The notes under the pieces: generated by a model
Database searches by the model: none
Told to the model about the DNA's origin: nothing
Seen by the model: only the letters and a program-made list of their open reading frames with translations
Made by a program: the position numbers and the translations under genes
Shown: positions 26,939-36,552 of the stretch, in pieces
Layout: each line of letters opens with the position of its first letter
How positions within the stretch are numbered: position 1 is the stretch's first letter
From: Shewanella sp. GD04112
GTDB lineage: Bacteria; Pseudomonadota; Gammaproteobacteria; Enterobacterales; Shewanellaceae
Reading direction: 5' to 3'
Assembly (NCBI RefSeq): GCF_029835735.1
Contig: NZ_JAOEAL010000001.1
Coordinates: 124,001 to 188,000, forward strand
DNA: 64,000 bases

Positions 26939-27715
26939 TTAGTGTTTGCTTACTGGGCCATCGATTTTATCGAAGCTCACATCCCCTGAACCTGCCGAGA
27001 GAATGGTTAAGCCCTTAGTGTTCACCACATTGATATCGCCTGAGCCATCGTTGATGGTGACTGTGTTTTGCACATTGGCGACGTTGATTTCGCCAGAGCC
27101 GTCATCGATGGTGATGCTGCCTTTAATATCATTGACTTGGATGCCACCAGATCCATCGACAATTGCTAGGTTGCCGTTCACTTGGCTGACTTCAATCGCG
27201 CCAGAACCATCGTCTATGCTGACATTATTGCCGCCATGAATAACCAGTTCGCCCGAGCCATCCTTGACCTTGATATCCGCGGTCATCTTGTTGATCAAAA
27301 TCGCACCCGAACCATCGTCAATGTCCAGCGCTAATCCGGCAGGCACTTGTAACTTAAGGTCGATATAGGGTGAGTAATTGCTAAAGCTGCTATGGGATTC
27401 AAAGTCGGCCTTAAGCTGGGCTTTGTTGGCCTTTTTCTCAAGGGTGAGAATGACTTTGCTATCGTCATTACTATAAATATCAGCGACTAACTTAATTTGG
27501 GTTAGGCCTTCGACACCGATAATTTCAAGGCTGCCCGCCCCCGTTTCGGCGACGAGCTCCTGCAGGTCTTGAGCATCGAGGCTGAGTTCACGTTGCTGGT
27601 GATCTAAATCCGGCATGCCGGCGGCATTCACATTGATAATGCAGCCAGTGAGTGACACGCCAACGGTAAAGGCGGCGACAAATCCGAGGGTAAATATAAA
27701 AGGGCGTAATGACAT
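26939..27715 (-). CDS. DUF4097-like lipoprotein with DGSG repeats
   Basis: About 258 residues. The start at 27715 (MSLRPFIF) follows AAGGAAG; a GTG at 27739 is less likely. The lipobox SLTGC ends a standard signal. After a DUF4097-like N-terminal part, residues about 140-250 repeat every 17-18 residues around DGSG, each followed by a short beta strand (for example DGSGAIEVSQVNGNLAIV). This predicts a right-handed beta-helix. There are six DGSG turns plus one AGSG. It is probably a membrane-tethered periplasmic protein; function is unknown. Confidence 0.82.
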   Translation of the reverse strand: MSLRPFIFTLGFVAAFTVGVSLTGCIINVNAAGMPDLDHQQRELSLDAQDLQELVAETGAGSLEIIGVEGLTQIKLVADIYSNDDSKVILTLEKKANKAQLKADFESHSSFSNYSPYIDLKLQVPAGLALDIDDGSGAILINKMTADIKVKDGSGELVIHGGNNVSIDDGSGAIEVSQVNGNLAIVDGSGGIQVNDIKGSITIDDGSGEINVANVQNTVTINDGSGDINVVNTKGLTILSAGSGDVSFDKIDGPVSKH

Positions 27716-27983
27716 TTTCTTCTTCCTTGTTATCGACACTCGATAAACTGCAGAGTGCGGAGTCTATGGCGATAAGTGCTATGTCGAGAGATAGCACATC
27801 CTATGCCAACTTTTAAATTCCTTAATTATCAGTTAAATACTGTAAATGTGTCCGCTTGGGCGCAGGCGGACATGTCCGCTGAATGAGTGATTTTTCCCAA
27901 AGAGTGGTGAAATTACTCACTTATTCAGTTAGCGTGTGTCCAACATTCCAGCTTGATAAAAAGCATAACCAGAAAGGATTCAT

Positions 27984-28751
27984 ATGGATTACTTAACGAC
28001 CAATAAAATCGCTTGGGATGCCCGCACTCGAGTGCACTTAACCTCTGATTTTTATGATGTTGAAGGCTTTTTGAGTGGCAACACATCCTTAACCGAAATC
28101 GAGCTGAGTGAGCTTGCGGTGGCGGGCAAAAGTCTATTGCATCTGCAATGTCATTTTGGCTTAGATACCCTGTCGTGGGCGCGAATGGGCGCAAAGGTGA
28201 CTGGGGTCGATTTATCCGAGGTGGCGATTGCTGAGGCGCGCAAGCTGGCGCTGCAGACGGAGTTGTCCGCCGAGTTTATCTGTAGCGATGTCTACAGCGT
28301 CGCGGGCAAGATTGAGCCGCAAGATATTGTATTTACCTCCTATGGCGCGATTGTTTGGTTGCCGGACTTAACACTCTGGGCGCAGACCATTGCGGCGTGT
28401 TTAAAGCCCGGCGGACAGTTTTATATGGCTGAGTTTCATCCGGCGCAGCAGCTATTCGATGGATATAGCTATTTTAATCGCGGTGAGCCAGACATTGAGC
28501 AGGAAGGAACCTATACCGAGAACGCCGGTGATGAGCAGCAAACCTTAATGTGTTGGTCGCATAGCTTGTCTGAGGTGATCAATGCCTTATTGCAGGCGGG
28601 CTTAGTGTTGGAGTTCTTCCACGAGTTTGCGTTTAGCCCCTATAACTGTTTCGAAGGGCTAAAGGCGCGAGCCGATGGCCGTTATGTACTAAAACACCAA
28701 GGGCAACAGGTGCCCTTGGTGTATAGCATTAGCGCGCGTAAGCCTGCTTAA
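27984..28751 (+). CDS. Class I SAM-dependent methyltransferase
   Basis: A 255-residue cytosolic enzyme. After an N-terminal helix (TNKIAWDARTRVHLTSDFYD) comes the SAM site LLHLQCHFGLDTLSWARMGA, with VTGVDLSEVAI as motif II and QDIVFTSYGAIVWLPDL as motif III. The variant H-F-G-x-D glycine motif is typical of a subgroup of small-molecule methyltransferases. The acceptor is unknown. AAAGGA 7 bases upstream supports the start. An 11-bp inverted repeat in its last 60 bases (about 28692-28719) may act as an RNA hairpin. Confidence 0.87.
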   Translation: MDYLTTNKIAWDARTRVHLTSDFYDVEGFLSGNTSLTEIELSELAVAGKSLLHLQCHFGLDTLSWARMGAKVTGVDLSEVAIAEARKLALQTELSAEFICSDVYSVAGKIEPQDIVFTSYGAIVWLPDLTLWAQTIAACLKPGGQFYMAEFHPAQQLFDGYSYFNRGEPDIEQEGTYTENAGDEQQTLMCWSHSLSEVINALLQAGLVLEFFHEFAFSPYNCFEGLKARADGRYVLKHQGQQVPLVYSISARKPA

Positions 28752-28775
28752 TCCTTGCCGTTTTTAACTGCGGGA

Positions 28776-30773
28776 TTAACGGCTACGGTAGACCGGATAC
28801 TTAAGATATTGATTATCGTAGTAAGGGCTGCGCTCATAGAACCAGCGCAAGCGTGCCTCGGGATCGGCGGCAAACTCTGGGTTTTCCAGTGCTTTGTTAA
28901 ATTCCGCCTGCAGCTTGGGATCTTCCTTAAGCATCTTGGTGGCCAGCGGCTCTACGGCGTAGTCCTCAATGTATTCGGTACGGGTAAAGATAGGGTTGAA
29001 GAAGCCCCATTGCAGTAACGAGTCCGGTGATTGTGGCTCGAGCAGTAAAATCGCCAGATCGCCTAAGGGTTGATCTGTGCTGATTTTCACTGTGCCCGCG
29101 GGCAAGGTGGTGGTCAGTTTGGCCAGTGTCGAGTCGGCCTTCACTGTGAGTCGTCCCTCGAACGCCTTGGTATTAAACACCGGATTGCTCAAGCTGTATT
29201 GCTGCAATTTAAGCTCAGTTGGCTTGCTTAAACGTGTCATCCGAATACCGTGTAGATTTAAGCGGTCGATCACTTGTGTCCACTGGGCGGGAATATAGTA
29301 AGCACTCGGGCGAGTGACTTTGATATCGGGCACAGTTTCGGCAATCACAGCTAGGTTCGGGTACAGCTTAGGCTCGCCTGTCCAGCGCACTACCTCGGTG
29401 CCGCTAATCGGGCTCTGCTCAAGCTTGTAATCTATGCCTTTAAAATCCCAGCCTTTAGCCAGTGGCGCCGATTTCCACGTTAATGTGATCAGTGGCGAGG
29501 CGCGGTATTTATCCTCTTGAATCGCACTCTTTAACTTAGTCGCTTGGTCACCCACGGTTTTCAAGGTTTGCTCTAGCATCACATAAGTGCCAAGTACGCG
29601 CTGCTTAAAGGGTTTTAAGCTGTGGTTCTCAATCAAAATGGTGGGCAGATGGCGGGCATCACCATAACCATTAGAGAAGCGTGGGCTAGGGTTCCACAGT
29701 GACATGCCTTTAGTGATGTCGGTATTGTCGACGGCAAAAATCAGCGGACCTGGGATATGACCTTGGGCGGTTAATGCCGCTTCGACCGCTGGGCGGTAGC
29801 TATTTTCGAGCCAGCGGAAACTGGCGGGACTCAAACCTTGGGCAAGGTTGTAGCCGAAGGTGATGTCGTACTGGTAGTCGATACCGTCGGTGACATGCAC
29901 ATCGATATACAAATCTGGTTGCCACACATTGATTGCCCGCAGCATATGCTGCATTTCTAAGGTGTCGGCCTTGGCGTAGTCGCGGTTCAGGTTGAGGTTA
30001 TTGGCATTGGTGCGCCAACCCATATTGACCGGGCCGCGCTGATTTACGCGGTTAAATTCGCCGCTGCGCTCATGGGCATCAACACTAAACATAGGCACAA
30101 ACAGCAAGTTAGCCTTTTCGAGTAGGTCGCTTTTATCGCCTTTTATGATATCCCGCAGCAGCATCATGCCGGCGTCTTTACCGTCGATTTCGCCCGCGTG
30201 GATCCCGGCTTGCACCAGAATCGTCGGCTTAGTGTTTTGCTTTAGCCTTGCCGATTCGTTAATGCCTTCGCTGCTGGCGACATACATCCAAATGTCGCGC
30301 CCTTGAGGGCTCTTGCCTAGGCTGACTTTCTGCAATTTGGTGGTTTCGGCCGCCAATCGGTCGAGCCAAGTAATGGTATCGTCATAGCTTGGGCTTTCGG
30401 TGCCGTTGCTTTGCTCAAAGGGCGTCGCCCATTCGTTATCGGCGCTGAGTAACAGGGCTTCGCTGCCTCCGTGCCAAGTGATGCTTGGCGGGAGAATGGT
30501 GTCATTCACAAAGGTATTGGCGCGAGTCGGTGTTGCTGTTACTGCGGCTGAGGGAGTGGCTACAGCCGCGGGCGAAGCGCTGCTGTCGGCGCTGGCGTTA
30601 ACCGCGTCAGTTTTAGCGGCTTCAGTATTGGCAACTTCAGCGTTGGCAGCTCCAGTCGTTGTCACTTCGGGTTGCGCGACTTCGGTATTCGCGGCAACGG
30701 CTAACTGGGCGGTGAATAGTGAACCCGCCGATAAGCAGGCAATGGCGATAACGGAAGGGGAAAACAAGCGCAT
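28776..30773 (-). CDS. Secreted M14-family zinc carboxypeptidase-like protein
   Basis: About 665 residues from the ATG at 30773; a GTG at 30788 is also possible and neither has a clear ribosome binding site. A signal peptide (MRLFSPSVIAIACLSAGSLF...) is followed by an Ala/Thr/Val-rich linker (about residues 28-85). The M14 domain follows with zinc ligands in IHAGEIDGKDAG, LNLNRDYAKADTLE, and a later His in IYIDVHVTDGIDYQYD. C-terminal regions are beta-rich. It probably trims peptides or modified amino acids in the periplasm or outside the cell. Substrate is unknown. Confidence 0.86.
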   Translation of the reverse strand: MRLFSPSVIAIACLSAGSLFTAQLAVAANTEVAQPEVTTTGAANAEVANTEAAKTDAVNASADSSASPAAVATPSAAVTATPTRANTFVNDTILPPSITWHGGSEALLLSADNEWATPFEQSNGTESPSYDDTITWLDRLAAETTKLQKVSLGKSPQGRDIWMYVASSEGINESARLKQNTKPTILVQAGIHAGEIDGKDAGMMLLRDIIKGDKSDLLEKANLLFVPMFSVDAHERSGEFNRVNQRGPVNMGWRTNANNLNLNRDYAKADTLEMQHMLRAINVWQPDLYIDVHVTDGIDYQYDITFGYNLAQGLSPASFRWLENSYRPAVEAALTAQGHIPGPLIFAVDNTDITKGMSLWNPSPRFSNGYGDARHLPTILIENHSLKPFKQRVLGTYVMLEQTLKTVGDQATKLKSAIQEDKYRASPLITLTWKSAPLAKGWDFKGIDYKLEQSPISGTEVVRWTGEPKLYPNLAVIAETVPDIKVTRPSAYYIPAQWTQVIDRLNLHGIRMTRLSKPTELKLQQYSLSNPVFNTKAFEGRLTVKADSTLAKLTTTLPAGTVKISTDQPLGDLAILLLEPQSPDSLLQWGFFNPIFTRTEYIEDYAVEPLATKMLKEDPKLQAEFNKALENPEFAADPEARLRWFYERSPYYDNQYLKYPVYRSR

Positions 30774-30904
30774 GAAAACAGTCCACACATCGAATTTTTA
30801 TTAGGGCGGTATCTTTTCATTAAGCCCCTGCGAGTGCAAGGGCTGCCAAGGGTTTATCTTGGTTCGGGTGAGTGATTTTCGCTGCCATGCCCCGTGGTAA
30901 CAGT

Positions 30905-32023
30905 CTATGAAGGTTTGGCGGTTTTATGTAACACGGTTTGTCCGCTATAGGCGATTTCGATAATCTCGATATCGGCGTAGAGCGCTTCGACGGCAATGGC
31001 GAGTTGATAGATAAGCCAGCCGTATCCCGTGAGGGCAAATCCCTGCGCGACTTCATTGGCTAAAGGGGCCGAATTTGGCGTTTGGGCGGCTAAGCTGAGT
31101 TGTAATCTGTGCTGCAACTCCTGCTCTAATGAATTTGGTAGTGTGGGCAATGTGGCTGTTTTGCCCGCAACAAATTCACTCAGCCTGTGAAGATAAGCCG
31201 TAAGCTCGGCGGCGACACGGTTGATTTGGTGGTATGCCTCTTTGTCGGCCTCCTGCCAGCGACTCAAAGGTAATAGCTCGAGTAGAGTGATCAGCCGCAC
31301 CTGTTTATTAACTAATTCTGCCAGCAGCACTTTATGTTTTTTCAGGGTTTGGCTTTCCCACTCGAGGGAGAAAAACAGTTTCTTCTGGGTTAATACCGCC
31401 TTCATGGCCGCCTCGAGTTCGGCGCGAAAGTCTAAATCATGGTTGGCGGGAGCCTGTAGATGTTGGGTCAGCACTTTGGCCATACTGTCTATGGCATTGG
31501 CGAGCTGGCTGCGCCAGTCCTGCTTGGCCTTAATCGGGAAGATAAACAGCGACACCAGAATGGCGATAACACAACCGAGCAGAATATTCGCCGTGCGCCA
31601 GAGTGCCTCTGAGGTGTCGTGGTTCGCATCGCCCACCACGATAATAATGGTGAATCCCGCCACCAAATAGGCATAGCTGTAGCGTCCCGCCGAGATAAAA
31701 CAGATCAGCGTGACCCCTAAGATCAGCAGCCCCATAATCAGCCAATAACTGTCGATAGTGGCCACTAACATCACGCCATAAGCCGACCCTAAACAGGTGC
31801 CTACCGCCCGTTGCAGGGACTTTTCAATTGCGCCGCCCACCTGCGGCAGACTCATCATAATGATCACTATGGTCACCATGCTCCAAATAAAATGCGGCGG
31901 CGACCAAATGGCGTTAATGGTGACGGCAATCAGCAGGGCGAGGCCGAGTTTAAGGGCGTGAATGGCACGGAAATGACGATAGATAAAGTCGGCAAAAGGG
32001 CTTGCAGGGGCAAATACGGACAT
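30905..32023 (-). CDS. FUSC-family membrane protein
   Basis: 372 residues. The start at 32023 (MSVFAPASPF) has AAGGAG upstream; the open frame reaches 32077 without such support. An N-terminal block of about six helices includes HALKLGLALLIAVTINAIW, SMVTIVIIMMSLPQVGG and RAVGTCLGSAYGVMLVA, the fusaric-acid-resistance/YccS-type signature. A cytoplasmic helical region follows (about 180-370). FUSC proteins are aromatic-acid or drug efflux components. No MFP or outer-membrane partner is adjacent. Confidence 0.87.
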   Translation of the reverse strand: MSVFAPASPFADFIYRHFRAIHALKLGLALLIAVTINAIWSPPHFIWSMVTIVIIMMSLPQVGGAIEKSLQRAVGTCLGSAYGVMLVATIDSYWLIMGLLILGVTLICFISAGRYSYAYLVAGFTIIIVVGDANHDTSEALWRTANILLGCVIAILVSLFIFPIKAKQDWRSQLANAIDSMAKVLTQHLQAPANHDLDFRAELEAAMKAVLTQKKLFFSLEWESQTLKKHKVLLAELVNKQVRLITLLELLPLSRWQEADKEAYHQINRVAAELTAYLHRLSEFVAGKTATLPTLPNSLEQELQHRLQLSLAAQTPNSAPLANEVAQGFALTGYGWLIYQLAIAVEALYADIEIIEIAYSGQTVLHKTAKPS

Positions 32024-32231
32024 AATGCAACACTCCTTTGGACTGATGGTAGCCAAGCCATTATCGCAGAAAGGCACTGTGTCCGTGTGGCTTGGCGGAT
32101 AAAGAAATACGAATTGCGAGACGGCGCCGTTTGAGCTTAGACCAAGGCGTCGCCAAGATCACATAAATCTGCATTAAGTGATACAAAATCAGAGGGATAA
32201 GATGCGGTATCCCGAGGGTTTAGGTATAAAA

Positions 32232-32263
32232 AAGGCTTGAATAAGTAAGCCTATTCAAGCCTT
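32232..32263 (-). terminator. Intrinsic terminator after the DAACS transporter
   Basis: AAGGCTTGAATA (32232-32243) pairs with TATTCAAGCCTT (32252-32263). On the minus strand the stem is followed by T residues (A-run at 32228-32233). It follows the transporter that ends at 32287. Confidence 0.87.
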
Positions 32264-32286
32264 GGTATATCAATGTATTTATGCTG

Positions 32287-33516
32287 TTAGTTCGAGTTTG
32301 GCTCTGCGGTGTACTTATCCATAATGATGGCGCAGGCGGCATCACCCGTGATGTTGAGCGCGGTGCGGATCATGTCAAACACTCGGTCGAGGGCGAATAA
32401 CAGTGGTAAACCATCAATAGGAATCCCTGCGGCCAGTAGTACAGCGACCACTAAAAATGACGGACCGGGGACACCCGCTTGGCCAATGGCACCCAAGGTT
32501 GAGGTAAAGATAATCGCGGCATAGGCGGTCATCGACAGATCGACGTTGTACATTTGCGCGAAGAACATGGCGACTAAACCATAGTAAATCGCGTTGCCGC
32601 TCATATTGATGGTGGCACCTAAAGGCAGCACAAAGGCGGTGGTTGCCTTAGAAACCTTAAGATCTTCTTCACAGGTTTCCATATTCACTGGCAGCGTGGC
32701 CATAGACGATGCTGTCGACAGTGCCATCACCTGAGGTTTTTTCATCGCCGAAATAAATTGGCGTGCCGATACCTTAGAAAACAGCTGTACCACTAAGGGG
32801 AAGAACACAAAACCGTAGATCAGAATCGCGGCCACAAACACGGCAAACAGCTTAAACACGACTTCTAAGGCATCGAAACCGAAGGTGCCGACGGAATCGG
32901 CCATCAAACCAAATACCCCAATGGGCGCAATCACCATCACACAGTTGATCATCCACACAAAGGCGTCGACGACGGTATTTAACGCTGCCATGATGGGCTT
33001 GGCGCCATCGCCTTTGACCTTGGTCAGCGCGATACCGAAAAATATACTAAACACTAGAATTTGAAGGATATTCCCGCCAGTTAATGACTCGAACACATTG
33101 GTTGGGATCATGCCAATAAAGGTGTCCATTACTCCTGGCAGTGCGCCGTGTTCGGCGGTGACTTCCATCAGGCCGCTACTGCTATGGGCGGTAAAGTCTA
33201 CCCCCGCGCCTGGCGTAAACACCTTGCCCATGACTAATGCCAAGGCCACGGCAATCCCCGAGGTGACAATAAAGAAACCGAAGGTGCCGACACCAATCTT
33301 ACCCGCCGAGGGGCTATCGCCTAAGCTGGCTGCGCCGCTGATGATAGACACCAGTACCAGTGGGATCACTAGCATTTTGATTAAATGGATAAAGATGGTA
33401 CCCAGTGGGGCGAAGATGCTCGCACTTTCGCCCATGGTAAAACCAACCAGTGCGCCAATAATCATGGCAATAACCACTTGCACACCAATGTTGCCTAATA
33501 AACTCTTGCTCTTCAT
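32287..33516 (-). CDS. Dicarboxylate/amino acid:cation symporter (DAACS)
   Basis: 409 residues from the ATG at 33516. An upstream TTG frame would absorb the GGGGAG ribosome binding site, so it is rejected. Family motifs are KMLVIPLVLVSIISGAASLGD, SFATASSMATLPV-type SSMATLPVNME (the substrate-binding hairpin), PLGATINMSGNAIYYG, and GAIGQAGVPGPSFLVVAVLL. These are the GltP/GltT/DctA superfamily signatures. It imports glutamate, aspartate or C4-dicarboxylates with protons or sodium. The exact substrate is unclear. It is a single gene with its own terminator. Confidence 0.91.
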   Translation of the reverse strand: MKSKSLLGNIGVQVVIAMIIGALVGFTMGESASIFAPLGTIFIHLIKMLVIPLVLVSIISGAASLGDSPSAGKIGVGTFGFFIVTSGIAVALALVMGKVFTPGAGVDFTAHSSSGLMEVTAEHGALPGVMDTFIGMIPTNVFESLTGGNILQILVFSIFFGIALTKVKGDGAKPIMAALNTVVDAFVWMINCVMVIAPIGVFGLMADSVGTFGFDALEVVFKLFAVFVAAILIYGFVFFPLVVQLFSKVSARQFISAMKKPQVMALSTASSMATLPVNMETCEEDLKVSKATTAFVLPLGATINMSGNAIYYGLVAMFFAQMYNVDLSMTAYAAIIFTSTLGAIGQAGVPGPSFLVVAVLLAAGIPIDGLPLLFALDRVFDMIRTALNITGDAACAIIMDKYTAEPNSN

Positions 33517-33975
33517 TCTTGCGAAACTCCCCAATTACCGCGGCATTTTGTGTCTTAAGACTAGTTATCTATTTACAGGCCCGCCCTCGCTTTTGGCGTA
33601 AAAGCGCAGCCCTGACACGTTTTTTGGGCGCTTAAGGTACCACAGTTGCTGTTATGGGTTTTGTGAAACATCACCAACCTTGGTTTGAAAATAACCAAAA
33701 TCTAAATAACGTGACGTCTAAATGAATAATATTCAAAAATGCATGTGGTAAAATAATGTTTATTTAAATTTGATTGGTTTTTTGTCCATCGAATTGATGA
33801 ATTGTGATTTTGGCTTTGATGGACGCAGATGTCCTCTCGTATTCTTGGGGCGGGTTGAGTCGCGAGAACTCCCATCTGTTACTTGTATGCATCTTGGGAG
33901 TGGTGAATTGCTTCTATGGCCATGCAACTTAGTGACTCACTCGGTTTTACTATGACAACGCCATTCGAGGACATT
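33517..33975. other. Intergenic region, no gene recognised
   Basis: 459 bases between divergent genes. AT-rich at about 33690-33780. It should contain both promoters. No convincing small gene or RNA structure was found. Confidence 0.45.
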
Positions 33976-34332
33976 ATGAATATCAGCACATTTTTCGGCC
34001 AGCCCGAGTCGTTACAGCGCTGGATAAGAAAGTGCATCGAACAACCCGGATTAAGTTATTGGCTGGTTTATCAAGATCTTGATGACGGTGAATCCCTACA
34101 GCTGACCACATTATTATTCCCGATAGTGGCTAATATGAGGGAGCTATCGGATGCCGAAATCGATGCCTTTGAGGATGGCTTAGTCCACAGTGACTATGGT
34201 TACCTGCTAAATACGGATCAAATCGAGGATGTGATTGATAATCTTAAGCAGCAAAAAGCTCAGCCCAGTGAACAGGAACTGCTTGAAGCGATTATCTTTT
34301 ACTATGAGCGAGATGCGTTTATCAGCCTCTAA
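33976..34332 (+). CDS. Small acidic cytosolic protein, DUF7716-like
   Basis: 118 residues if the ATG at 33976 is used, which has GAGG five bases before it; ATGs at 33952 and 33916 give longer forms. It is acidic with no signal or membrane helix. The C-terminal pattern DVIDNLKQQKAQPSEQELLE followed by FYYERDAFISL resembles a family I believe is numbered DUF7716, but I am not certain. Function is unknown. It is convergent with the lipoprotein gene at 34414. Confidence 0.7.
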   Translation: MNISTFFGQPESLQRWIRKCIEQPGLSYWLVYQDLDDGESLQLTTLLFPIVANMRELSDAEIDAFEDGLVHSDYGYLLNTDQIEDVIDNLKQQKAQPSEQELLEAIIFYYERDAFISL

Positions 34333-34371
34333 TGGGCTCTTTACGGTGCATCGCGACTTAAGTTGAGATAA

Positions 34372-34399
34372 GCGCCCCGAGGAATCAACTCAGGGGCGC
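34372..34399. terminator. GC-rich hairpin between convergent genes
   Basis: GCGCCCC-GAG pairs with CTC-A-GGGGCGC (one bulge). There is no T-run on either strand, so it is a weak terminator candidate at most. Confidence 0.45.
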
Positions 34400-34413
34400 G
34401 GAGGGAGTAAGCT

Positions 34414-36147
34414 TTACTTTGCTAGCGACTTAAAGTGGTTGTGCAGGGTATTGCTGAAGCTTTGGTCGTAGGTAAAGCGATATAACTGTTTATTTTCAGT
34501 CGTATCAAATGCTGTGTTTAGCTCAACTTCAGTCAGCAAGTTTGAGGTCACAAGGTAGTAGCTTGGTTGCACCATCTGGCTAGCAATCGGGTCCGCCACA
34601 ATTTCAGTGATAGTTAGTAGCTTGCCGCCGTTCGGACTGGTGCTAATGCTCCATTCATGTTGGCTTTCAGGCTGACCGAAGCTATCGAGAATGGTGAATT
34701 TATTCGTTGAGTCCTCAACGTAACTCTCGGGGTAAGCGAAGGGCCACAACAGTTCCACGATCACGCTAGAGGAAAGCTGGCTCGCGGTTTCAACGCCCGT
34801 TTCATAGGTGATGGGATCTTCTTCGCGGCAAAGCACATCAGCCGTTTGTTTTATATCCATGCGATAGATTTGCGAAGGCCAACTGAGTGACGCCAGCTTA
34901 AGGTCGCTTGGGAGGTTTGCCAGCAAATCCTGCCAGTCAGCGGCCGTGTTTTGATACTTATGGAAATTCATTTCGACAGGGACTTCAGTGCCGGCATAAA
35001 CGGTCTTTATTTTGTTACCTTCAATCACAGGTTCTTTCAGGACATACCCTTGGTCGTTACGCGAGGCATTGATCCATTTTTTCATTGGCTCATTCCAGCA
35101 TTCGGTAGGGACCTCCTCTCCCGACGTGTTGTCGAAGATCATCACAGCGTCACCTGAAAATACCCCAGTAAGAGTTTGGTCAGCAGTACCATAATCTAAG
35201 CTGACAAAGTGGCTGTTGCGAACGGTGGCGATATTGAGCACATGAGATTCGTCGGTATGATTGAGCATGCTGCTAAACACTGTATCCCAGTCAGTGCTGT
35301 TCATCGCCTTACGATCAACCGGCGCCTCCATATAGCCGAAGTGCACTAAGGTGCTCTCCACCTTATTGGTGACGGCAATCGGATTGGTTTGCAGATAAGC
35401 CTCAGTGCCAAAGCCGTACCCTAGGATTAAATTCTCGAAGGCTTCAAATGCGGCGATTAACACTTCGATAGCCGCCAAAATTTCCACCGTGCGCTCGTTG
35501 GTGAGGTTTAACAGGTAATCGTGTAACAGCAGGGTGTCGATAAATGTGGGTTGCAGGGTGATTTCGGGCGAAAGACTAAATAAATCGGCTTCGACTTGTT
35601 TAAATCCAGTGGCGTATAGGTTTTTGAGTTTGGCGCGGAACTCAATCACTTGCTGTGGCGTTAAGTCTGCCTCAATCATCTTGCGATAGCGTGAAAACTC
35701 AATATTAGTCAGCGCGTTGATATGACCCGCATGATCGGGCAGGGCAACGATATTCATGCCACCTGTGGTGGCGTTGGTGTGAGCAGCGGCGGAGCTCACC
35801 GTCAATGCTGAGCGTGCCGATGAAGGCGCGTTATCAATCCAGTCGGCCAGCAGGTAATAGTTAGGTTTTTCGGTCGCGCTTTTCCAATCGATTTGATACT
35901 TACCGTCAGTGCCTGTAGTGGTGCTCGGTTCACCCTCTGAGCAGCTTAAGTCTTGGTTGAGATCCACGCACACGTTGGCCCCGGCGATAGCGCCGATATA
36001 AGTGACCTGACCTGTGACTTTATGGGCGTATTCAGTTGGAGGCGTCGGCTCTGGCGTCGTGGTGGTGTCATCTTTATCGTCTGAGCCAGAACATGCCGTC
36101 AGCAAACTGGTGGCGATCAGCAAAGAGAGCAGTTTAGGTTTAAACAT
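34414..36147 (-). CDS. Large lipoprotein of unknown function
   Basis: 577 residues. The lipoprotein signal has lipobox LLTAC (Cys about 19), followed by an Asp/Thr/Pro-rich linker. Residues about 42-95 look like a carboxypeptidase-regulatory/Cna-B-like beta domain (HKVTGQVTYIGAIAGANVCV, then TTGTDGKYQI). The remainder is mixed alpha/beta with no enzyme motif I recognise. It is probably exposed in the periplasm or at the surface. It stands alone between convergent and divergent neighbours. Confidence 0.78.
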   Translation of the reverse strand: MFKPKLLSLLIATSLLTACSGSDDKDDTTTTPEPTPPTEYAHKVTGQVTYIGAIAGANVCVDLNQDLSCSEGEPSTTTGTDGKYQIDWKSATEKPNYYLLADWIDNAPSSARSALTVSSAAAHTNATTGGMNIVALPDHAGHINALTNIEFSRYRKMIEADLTPQQVIEFRAKLKNLYATGFKQVEADLFSLSPEITLQPTFIDTLLLHDYLLNLTNERTVEILAAIEVLIAAFEAFENLILGYGFGTEAYLQTNPIAVTNKVESTLVHFGYMEAPVDRKAMNSTDWDTVFSSMLNHTDESHVLNIATVRNSHFVSLDYGTADQTLTGVFSGDAVMIFDNTSGEEVPTECWNEPMKKWINASRNDQGYVLKEPVIEGNKIKTVYAGTEVPVEMNFHKYQNTAADWQDLLANLPSDLKLASLSWPSQIYRMDIKQTADVLCREEDPITYETGVETASQLSSSVIVELLWPFAYPESYVEDSTNKFTILDSFGQPESQHEWSISTSPNGGKLLTITEIVADPIASQMVQPSYYLVTSNLLTEVELNTAFDTTENKQLYRFTYDQSFSNTLHNHFKSLAK

Positions 36148-36552
36148 CTTGTGTCCTTACATCAATTCGGCAATTTCCATTGCACTGAGTTAGCGCGGAG
36201 TCATCTGATAACGTCGAGTATTCAACGTATTGCAGTGTTATTCGTGGCCAAGCCAAATAGCATGAGCCAAGGTGACTAAGAAGGGCGTGAGTATCGGTCT
36301 GAGTGGATAAAAATCGACGCCGCTTGTGATAAAACATGCGGCTTGATGTGAAATCCCTTTCACGACAACGTTTGGCATCCTTCCGGTCAAAATGCGGCTG
36401 TTTTTAAATCAGTCTGCATTTTCGACAGCTATTTTTGCCTGTACAACCCATCGCCTCAATCACGCTAAAGTATTAACTTGTTTCATATTTGTTATTGCGC
36501 AATCAGTTTAGTGTTACTTTTCGCGGCAGTATTTCTATGGAGGGTAATATTG
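36148..36552. other. Divergent intergenic region
   Basis: 405 bases between the lipoprotein and OmpA-like genes. Holds the promoters of both and GGAGG before the ATG at 36553. No other feature is recognised. Confidence 0.45.
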
